Of a stretch of 9,649 bases of DNA, positions 5,720 to 9,649 are shown one piece after another (the first letter of the stretch is position 1; each line of letters starts with the position of its first letter). A program made the translations under genes and the position numbers. Origin of the DNA: Clostridia bacterium. GTDB taxonomy: Bacteria > Bacillota_A > Clostridia > Christensenellales > Aristaeellaceae. Location of the stretch: positions 1 through 9,649 of the forward strand of contig JAFWQM010000011.1 of assembly GCA_017509065.1 (NCBI GenBank). Direction: 5' to 3'. Under the pieces are notes generated by a model. It did not search any database, was not told the origin of the DNA, and saw only the letters and a program-made list of their open reading frames with translations.

Positions 5720-7243
5720 ATGAGAAGGATCAACATGCGACAAACTGATCGGGTGCTTCTGCGGATGGGATTTGCCATCCTGGTGTCTTTCGCCGTCCTG
5801 ACCGTTTGTTCCAAAAACTCGTTTCTCTACCCGATGAACGACTGGGTGGATGTGAACTGTTTTTTCACGGTGGGACGGGGAATCACCCACGGCCTTGTTC
5901 CGTACCGGGATTTGTATGACCAGAAGGGGCCGCTGCTGTACTTTGTTTATGCGTTGGCCGCGCTGATCTCTGAGCATAGCTTTTTCGGCGTGTTTGTGAT
6001 CGAAGCGCTGCTGTTTTCGCTGTTTCTTTTCATCGTCGGACGGATTGCAGAGCTTTTGTCTGGCAAGCCTTGCGCCTTCTGGCTAACCGCGGCGGGATTG
6101 GGCATCGGCATCCCGCTTTCTCCTGCCTTTTCCCATGGCGGCAGCGCGGAAGAATTTTTTCTTCCTGTTTTTGCCGGAGCCCTGTATATTGTGCTGAAAG
6201 CAATGCGGGAACATCGCCCGCTGACAAAAGGACAAAGCGCTTTACTGGGCGTCCTCGCCGCTGCTGCGCTCTGGACGAAATACACCTTCTGCGGGCTGTT
6301 CACCGGTTTGGCCGTGGCAGCGATGATCTGGTATCTGGTCGATCGGATGGGAAAAGCCTTGCCAGGTACGATCCTGTGGTCGCTGATCGGTGCGGCGGCA
6401 GCATCCGCGCTGGTCCTCGTCTGGTACGTCCTGAACGGCGCCATCGGTACGCTGTGGCAGGTGTATTTTGTGGACAACCTGACCATGTATTCACAGAATA
6501 TCCGAGGCGGCAATTACGCCGACCCCCTGCCCAATCTGCTGAATAACCTGTCCTGGTCTGTACCTGCAATATTGGGTTTGGCCGGGCTGCTGATTACTGC
6601 GAAGAAAACCTGGCGGGAGCTTATCGCTGTGACGTTCGGTGCGGCCGCCCTGTTTGTCTTCACCTACGCAAGCGGACGGAAGTATCCCTACTATGCCATG
6701 GTGATGGCTTGCTTCGCGCCGCTGGGATTCGGGATGCTGTTCCGTGTGATTCCCACTTCGTTCAGCGAAACAAAACCCTTCAGGTGGGGCGCAACCGCCT
6801 TGGCTGTGCTGATTGCGGCTCTCAGCCCTGTGGCCGCTTTGCGCTGGAGTAATAATGTGTACCTGATGAGCGTCCCAAAAGAAGAAATGCCGCCCTATCG
6901 CTTTGCCGAAACGATCCGCCAGTCGGAAGACCGGACGCTGCTGAATTACGGCTTTCTGGACGGCGGCTATTATCTGGCGGCGGATTCTCAGCCGGTCACG
7001 CGCTTCTTCTGCACGCTGAACAACGATCTGCCGGAAATGAAGGAGGAACAGCAAACTGCCATCGCCGAGGGACAGACGGCCTTTGTCATCACCCGCGGGA
7101 TGGGCGGATCGCAGAACCAACGTCCAGGCAGAGGTCCAAAAGAATCAATCGACATGAGCGCCTACCGTGCGGTTGATACCTGTACCATGGTCTTCGAGGG
7201 ATTTGAGTGGACATACAGCTTATATGAACGGATTGATAAATGA
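5720..7243 (+). CDS. Membrane glycosyltransferase, GT39/PMT-like (GT-C fold)
   Basis: This gene encodes 507 aa. It is an integral membrane protein with many hydrophobic segments: about 13-30, 72-84, 87-108, 119-135, 145-160, 171-186, 188-206, 217-238, 279-293, 300-316, 324-342 and 357-374. The first outer loop has the GT-C signature: acidic residues D41 and D44, then F-T-V-G-R-G at 49-54 and P-Y-R-D-L-Y-D-Q-K-G-P at 61-71. This is typical of bacterial PMT_2/ArnT-like enzymes that move a sugar from a polyprenyl-phosphate donor to a cell-surface acceptor; the acceptor cannot be told. A soluble tail of about 130 residues is probably outside the cell. Two starts are plausible. The ATG at 5720 has GGAG 10 bases before it, and the ATG at 5735 has AAGGA 5 bases before it. 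The frame stays open back to 5393 only as overlap with other frames. The gene appears intact and runs towards the minus-strand HAD stub. Confidence 0.85.
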   Translation: MRRINMRQTDRVLLRMGFAILVSFAVLTVCSKNSFLYPMNDWVDVNCFFTVGRGITHGLVPYRDLYDQKGPLLYFVYALAALISEHSFFGVFVIEALLFSLFLFIVGRIAELLSGKPCAFWLTAAGLGIGIPLSPAFSHGGSAEEFFLPVFAGALYIVLKAMREHRPLTKGQSALLGVLAAAALWTKYTFCGLFTGLAVAAMIWYLVDRMGKALPGTILWSLIGAAAASALVLVWYVLNGAIGTLWQVYFVDNLTMYSQNIRGGNYADPLPNLLNNLSWSVPAILGLAGLLITAKKTWRELIAVTFGAAALFVFTYASGRKYPYYAMVMACFAPLGFGMLFRVIPTSFSETKPFRWGATALAVLIAALSPVAALRWSNNVYLMSVPKEEMPPYRFAETIRQSEDRTLLNYGFLDGGYYLAADSQPVTRFFCTLNNDLPEMKEEQQTAIAEGQTAFVITRGMGGSQNQRPGRGPKESIDMSAYRAVDTCTMVFEGFEWTYSLYERIDK

Positions 7244-7262
7244 GGCATGTTTGAAAGCGATA

Positions 7263-7289
7263 TGCCATACATCGGTAGTTGGTATGGCA
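7263..7289. repeat. Inverted repeat between convergent genes
   Basis: A perfect 8-bp stem, TGCCATAC at 7263-7270 and GTATGGCA at 7282-7289, has an 11-base loop. It lies 19 bases after the glycosyltransferase stop. No clean T-run follows on either strand, so it is a weak terminator at best. The 8-mer CCATACAT also occurs at 7344-7351, inside the HAD stub. Confidence 0.4.
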
Positions 7290-7320
7290 ACGATTATTTA
7301 TACTTCGGATGAGACGTTTA

Positions 7321-7362
7321 TTGTAAGCTATGGTATGTTCTTTCCATACATTTTTGCTACAA
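7321..7362. repeat. Imperfect hairpin at the broken end of the HAD stub
   Basis: TTGTAAGC (7321-7328) pairs with GCTACAA (7356-7362) with one bulged base, and GTATG (7333-7337) pairs with CATAC (7345-7349) inside it. The structure covers the premature stop of the truncated HAD gene. It could be a structured junction left by a rearrangement or part of a terminator for the convergent genes; chance is also possible because the right arm is coding sequence. Confidence 0.3.
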
Positions 7363-7423
7363 GTTCGGAGAAATAACGTCCGGTTTCGCACAGACAATCA
7401 TCAAAATCAACATAAATGTTCAT
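7328..7423 (-). pseudogene. N-terminal stub of a HAD-family phosphatase
   Basis: This ORF of 31 aa, too short for ordinary gene callers, begins M-N-I-Y-V-D-F-D-D-C-L-C-E-T-G. The D6-F-D8 pair and surroundings match motif I of the HAD superfamily, where the first aspartate is the nucleophile and the second the acid/base; the pattern recalls 5'-nucleotidase-like members. The following helix (F-S-E-L-V-A-K-M-Y-G-K-N-I-P) is normal for the family, but a TAG at 7328-7330 then ends the frame. No HAD motifs II-IV are visible in any frame beyond. Full-length members have roughly 150-250 residues. The ATG lies 6 bases after the stop of the P-loop kinase gene, whose last codons carry the AAAGGA ribosome binding site, so the intact ancestor was an operon partner of that kinase. 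Confidence 0.65.
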
Positions 7424-7429
7424 AATCTG

Positions 7430-8224
7430 TCATCCTTTATGGTTTTTCCACGCGGACACAAAATCATCCACATTTTTGGATTTGAGGAATATCGTCTTTT
7501 CAGCAAAAAACTCCCGGCATATTCTGAGTTCAAGTGCTTGCCTATGCTGAAGATGCGTCACAAAGCCTTCAAAATCCTTGAGGCCGTTTGCCTTTGCGTA
7601 GGGCGACACATTGAAATATTCGCACACCATGGAAAACCAGAGTTCGTTTCCCTGCTCATCAACGCGTTCCCTTTTTACGGTGTCGATGCTTGCATGGATG
7701 TCTTCTGTTTCAAGATATATAATGCTGTAATCCTTACCTTGCAGGGCAGCACGAACCCGTTCGTAGAACCAAAGGATTTCGTCGTCCGCCGCCTGCCGGA
7801 ACAGGATCATATCTTCCACAGTATTCTGGAGCAGGGAGCATTCATATATCTTATTATTATCATGCCAACGCTGATAACGGTTCAGCACAATTGATCTGAA
7901 TTCTTCAAATGACCTGCGGCCATTGTAGATTTCGTATTGTTCCAAATCCTTGTAGAAACCGGGAATGTCCGTCCTGATTTTCGTATAACAGATAACCCTT
8001 TTGTCCCCCTCCGCAAAGGTCTTTTCTTCTATTTGCGGGCGGATGCTGCTGTACTTCTCCAGAAGAACGTCATAAGCTTGGGCATCCACATAAGCGCACC
8101 AGGCCAATTCAACCGGCGAATAATCGCCCTCCATTATTGCCGAATAATCTGTGTTCGCTTCACTGAGCTTTCGGACGAGTGTACTCTTTCCGCTGCCCTG
8201 AAGGCCCTCTACAAAAATATTCAT
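7430..8224 (-). CDS. P-loop NTPase, nucleoside/nucleotide-kinase-like
   Basis: This gene encodes 264 aa. The N-terminus is a strand followed by a Walker A loop, G7-L-Q-G-S-G-K-S-T15, placed as in nucleoside and nucleotide monophosphate kinases. Further on are Y-E-C-S-L-L-Q-N at 127-134 and I-I-Y-L-E-T-E-D at 168-175, the latter followed by K184-R185-E-R187, which could be the lid region with phosphate-binding arginines. This fits a deoxynucleoside-kinase/thymidylate-kinase-like fold, but the substrate is not evident. It has no signal peptide or membrane segment, so it is cytoplasmic. GAAAGG (8234-8239) lies 9 bases before the ATG. It follows the U32-like gene by 62 bases on the same strand and precedes a truncated HAD phosphatase by 6, suggesting a nucleotide-related operon. 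Base composition looks more AT-rich than the genes to the left. Confidence 0.82.
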   Translation of the reverse strand: MNIFVEGLQGSGKSTLVRKLSEANTDYSAIMEGDYSPVELAWCAYVDAQAYDVLLEKYSSIRPQIEEKTFAEGDKRVICYTKIRTDIPGFYKDLEQYEIYNGRRSFEEFRSIVLNRYQRWHDNNKIYECSLLQNTVEDMILFRQAADDEILWFYERVRAALQGKDYSIIYLETEDIHASIDTVKRERVDEQGNELWFSMVCEYFNVSPYAKANGLKDFEGFVTHLQHRQALELRICREFFAEKTIFLKSKNVDDFVSAWKNHKG

Positions 8225-8286
8225 ATGCTGTTGCCTTTCGTAATTCTTTTATTTTGCCGCTTTCCCCTCGTACTCTTGGTGTATCC

Positions 8287-9171
8287 TCAAAACAAATCCA
8301 GGCTGCTGTCCAGATAGATTTCTTCCCGAACGATTAGCTGATACTCCGGCTTTGTCATGTAATACAGCAGAAATTCCAGTATAATAGCGCTGCCCAGGCT
8401 ACGTCCCTCAATCTTGAAATGGGAAAAACCTGCCGGAAGATAGACCCTTTGAATCTCCTCGATCCCAATAAACGCCGGGCTTTTCATCGCGTCGGAAAAA
8501 CGGTAGCCCCTTTCCGCCCATGGGGAAACGCAGACATGCTCCGCGCAGTGTTCGCCAAGGTTTTTCCGGCTGACGTTTTCATAGCATGCTTTCCTGTCGG
8601 GGCAGCCGATCCAACAGCATTCGTTGCAAAGGAATTCCACTTTTCGTTTCCGACTCTCCGCCAGCGCGTTCAGTCGGTCGAGATCCTTATTCAGCCTGAA
8701 ATCCGGTACCACATAGCGAAACTCCTCCCGGTCAAGCTCTGCCTCAAGCTGCTCGAATTCTGTCAGGACCTTGGTTGTGGAGGAAACGAAGTAGAACCCA
8801 GGATACTTTTGGCGAAGATAATGGAGCAGCAAATCCGAATGGATGATTACCCCATTTCCGCCTTTTTCAAACAGTGAGCACAGAGCATTGCACTTCCTAT
8901 CGGAAAGGTGCTCCTCTCTCAGCAGGGAATTGCTGAAGGTAAGATGGGCGGAAATCCCATACTCCCGCATCAGCGCCGCGGCATCCTCCGGCTGTGCTTC
9001 GCCGAACCCAACGCGGCCGCCGCCCCAGAGGCAGTCGGCGGGAGCACCATAGATTGAGCCGATCTCGCACCAGTCGTAGAAGTACTCCCTGTGTCCGCGA
9101 AACAGCGGCAAGAAGACTTGATACAATTCGTAAAACTCAAACAAACCGGGAAGGTGATAGTATGCCTTCAC
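8287..9171 (-). CDS. U32-peptidase-like protein with cysteine cluster
   Basis: This gene encodes 294 aa and starts with GTG. GGAGGG (9179-9184) lies 7 bases before it and no nearer ATG has a comparable site. The protein has no signal peptide. Two regions recall the U32 family (the group with UbiU/UbiV, TrhP and RlhA). One is a cysteine-rich segment with C182, C185, C186, C190, C196, C209 and C214. The other is F-K-I-E-G-R at 252-257, similar to the K-I-E-G-R motif of U32 proteins. In UbiU/UbiV such cysteines hold an iron-sulfur cluster, and that role is plausible here. The N-terminal part (F-Y-D-W-C-E-I-G-S-I-Y-G-A-P) would fit a strand of a TIM-like barrel. I recall similar proteins of unknown function in Clostridia. 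It is the first gene of the unit with the P-loop kinase and the HAD stub, behind a good promoter. The gene call is firm; the family placement is moderate. Confidence 0.8.
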   Translation of the reverse strand: MKAYYHLPGLFEFYELYQVFLPLFRGHREYFYDWCEIGSIYGAPADCLWGGGRVGFGEAQPEDAAALMREYGISAHLTFSNSLLREEHLSDRKCNALCSLFEKGGNGVIIHSDLLLHYLRQKYPGFYFVSSTTKVLTEFEQLEAELDREEFRYVVPDFRLNKDLDRLNALAESRKRKVEFLCNECCWIGCPDRKACYENVSRKNLGEHCAEHVCVSPWAERGYRFSDAMKSPAFIGIEEIQRVYLPAGFSHFKIEGRSLGSAIILEFLLYYMTKPEYQLIVREEIYLDSSLDLF

Positions 9172-9203
9172 GACCTTGCCCTCCGTCTTTTTTCATAGTT
9201 TAT

Positions 9204-9233
9204 ATTATACCCGAAAAAAAGGATGTAAGACAA
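9204..9233 (-). promoter_or_regulatory. Sigma-70-type promoter for the U32-like gene
   Basis: On the minus strand TTGTCT (-35, plus coordinates 9228-9233) and a perfect TATAAT (-10, 9204-9209) are 18 bases apart. Transcription would begin near 9197, giving a leader of about 25 bases that contains the GGAGGG site before the GTG start. It overlaps the 3' end of the small ORF at 9205-9345. Confidence 0.7.
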
Positions 9234-9345
9234 GGGCGTGCCCACACCAACAGCCGTCGCACAGGCCGTCGATGTTCCCGATGGATTCGGCGACGATCTG
9301 CTCCCGCTCTTCCCGGGTGGTATCTGCATCCAGAATACTTTTCAT
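9205..9345 (-). pseudogene. Short truncated ORF with I-G-N-I-D-G-L-C-D-G-C motif
   Basis: This ORF of 46 aa is too short for ordinary gene callers. It starts at an ATG with GGAG (9351-9354) 5 bases before it. The first 32 residues, M-K-S-I-L-D-A-D-T-T-R-E-E-R-E-Q-I-V-A-E then S-I-G-N-I-D-G-L-C-D-G-C, look like a well-folded helical start followed by a C-x2-C pair. From memory this resembles the N-terminus of short (about 60-70 aa) clostridial proteins of unknown function in which the text continues differently after C-D-G-C. Here the frame runs on into W-C-G-H-A-L-V and stops in the -10 box of the next gene's promoter, so the C-terminal half is probably lost. It lies 48 bases after the S41 protease gene on the same strand. 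It could still be expressed. Confidence 0.45.
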
Positions 9346-9367
9346 AGTTTCTCCATGCCGTCAGATG

Positions 9368-9387
9368 ATGATCCCTAGCGGGATCAT
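9368..9387. repeat. Perfect hairpin after the S41 protease gene
   Basis: ATGATCCC (9368-9375) pairs perfectly with GGGATCAT (9380-9387) around a 4-base loop, just beyond the minus-strand protease stop at 9394. No T-run follows on either strand, so it is not a classical terminator. It may stabilise the 3' end of the protease mRNA or cause partial termination before the small ORF. Confidence 0.45.
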
Positions 9388-9393
9388 AACGAT

Positions 9394-9649
9394 TCAGGTA
9401 TTCATTTTTATGATTTCCATTCCCTTTTCCAGTACTGCATCCCGGCCTGAGGCGATGTCTGCCGCTGCAGGTATGATTCGAATGTCGGGAGTAAAGCCTT
9501 TGTTGTAGATGTCCTCGCCGTTCTGGGCAACGCACCTTCGCGTACAGATCCGGAAAAAGCCGCCGCTTTCCAGCGCCTCGCACAAAGGCTGACCACTGGT
9601 GCCCGCCGTGTTGTTTCCGACGAAAACCGCTTTCGTATACATTTTCATC
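9394..9649 (-). CDS. S41-family (C-terminal processing) peptidase, C-terminal part
   Basis: The last 84-85 codons are visible and the frame is open to the window edge, so the gene very probably starts outside. V-G-N-N-T-A-G-T-S-G-Q-P followed by G-G-F-F-R-I-C-T-R and, later, N-K-G-F-T-P-D-I is the usual end of the S41 (tail-specific/Ctp) protease domain: the strand after the catalytic serine, then the G-x-x-P-D-I closing motif. The catalytic serine and lysine would lie mostly upstream, beyond the window. These enzymes are generally exported or membrane-anchored and cleave at the C-terminus of proteins; the N-terminal signal cannot be checked here. The ATG at 9648 is inside the fold and should not be taken as the true start. 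Confidence 0.75.
   Translation of the reverse strand, partial: MKMYTKAVFVGNNTAGTSGQPLCEALESGGFFRICTRRCVAQNGEDIYNKGFTPDIRIIPAAADIASGRDAVLEKGMEIIKMNT

Noticed and set aside
7244..7327. Possible terminator between convergent genes
   Set aside because: The stem at 7263-7289 lacks a T-run on either strand, so it is recorded only as an inverted repeat.
9200..9583. Minus-strand ORF of 127 codons at the right end
   Set aside because: It is a different frame of the S41 protease end and the small ORF, and is rich in R/H/C with no domain.
1..9649. CRISPR array, tRNA, rRNA, transposase or integrase
   Set aside because: No regularly spaced repeats, cloverleaf, ribosomal core sequence or recombinase motif was recognised on either strand.

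Overview
The window looks like a fragment of an anaerobic Firmicutes (Clostridia) chromosome, probably from an uncultured gut or rumen lineage. This rests on four things: AGGAGG-type ribosome binding sites before almost every gene, mid-range base composition, Gram-positive style secreted proteins ending their signal peptides in A-L-A/E, and a clostridial-type LytS-like kinase paired with a SARP-like response regulator. No rRNA, tRNA, CRISPR array, transposase or integrase was seen.

Layout. (1) Positions 1-263 carry no gene. They hold several hairpins, including one clear terminator for each strand. (2) Positions 264-2427, minus strand, hold three closely spaced genes for exported proteins: an unknown 298 aa protein, a protein with two bacterial SH3 domains, and a possible small lipoprotein. 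They read as one operon ending at the minus-strand terminator near 98-128. (3) A 247-base divergent intergenic region follows. (4) Positions 2675-4866, plus strand, encode a two-component system: a multi-pass membrane histidine kinase whose gene overlaps by 7 bases the gene of a response regulator with a SARP/OmpR-like DNA-binding end. (5) Positions about 4920-5547 hold two gene fragments. One is the frameshifted tail of a tyrosine-protein-phosphatase-like gene and the other is the C-terminal part of an acyltransferase/condensation-like gene. A 55-codon ORF overlaps the stop of the second. (6) Positions 5720-7243 encode a complete membrane glycosyltransferase of the GT39/PMT type. (7) Positions 7328-9171, minus strand, hold a U32-peptidase-like protein with a cysteine cluster, a P-loop nucleoside/nucleotide-kinase-like protein, and the first 31 codons of a HAD phosphatase that is then cut off. 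(8) Positions 9205-9345 hold a short truncated ORF. At the right edge is the C-terminal part of an S41-family protease that runs out of the window.

How the genes may work together. The kinase and regulator sit back to back with the exported-protein operon, so that operon is the most obvious candidate target, though nothing in the sequence proves it. The U32-like gene, kinase and HAD stub form a second minus-strand unit driven by a good sigma-70-type promoter at 9204-9233. The main theme is gene decay and rearrangement: four genes are visibly truncated or shifted at the borders of intact blocks. I found no convincing new defence or mobile system. The U32-like/P-loop-kinase/HAD cluster is the least understood part.
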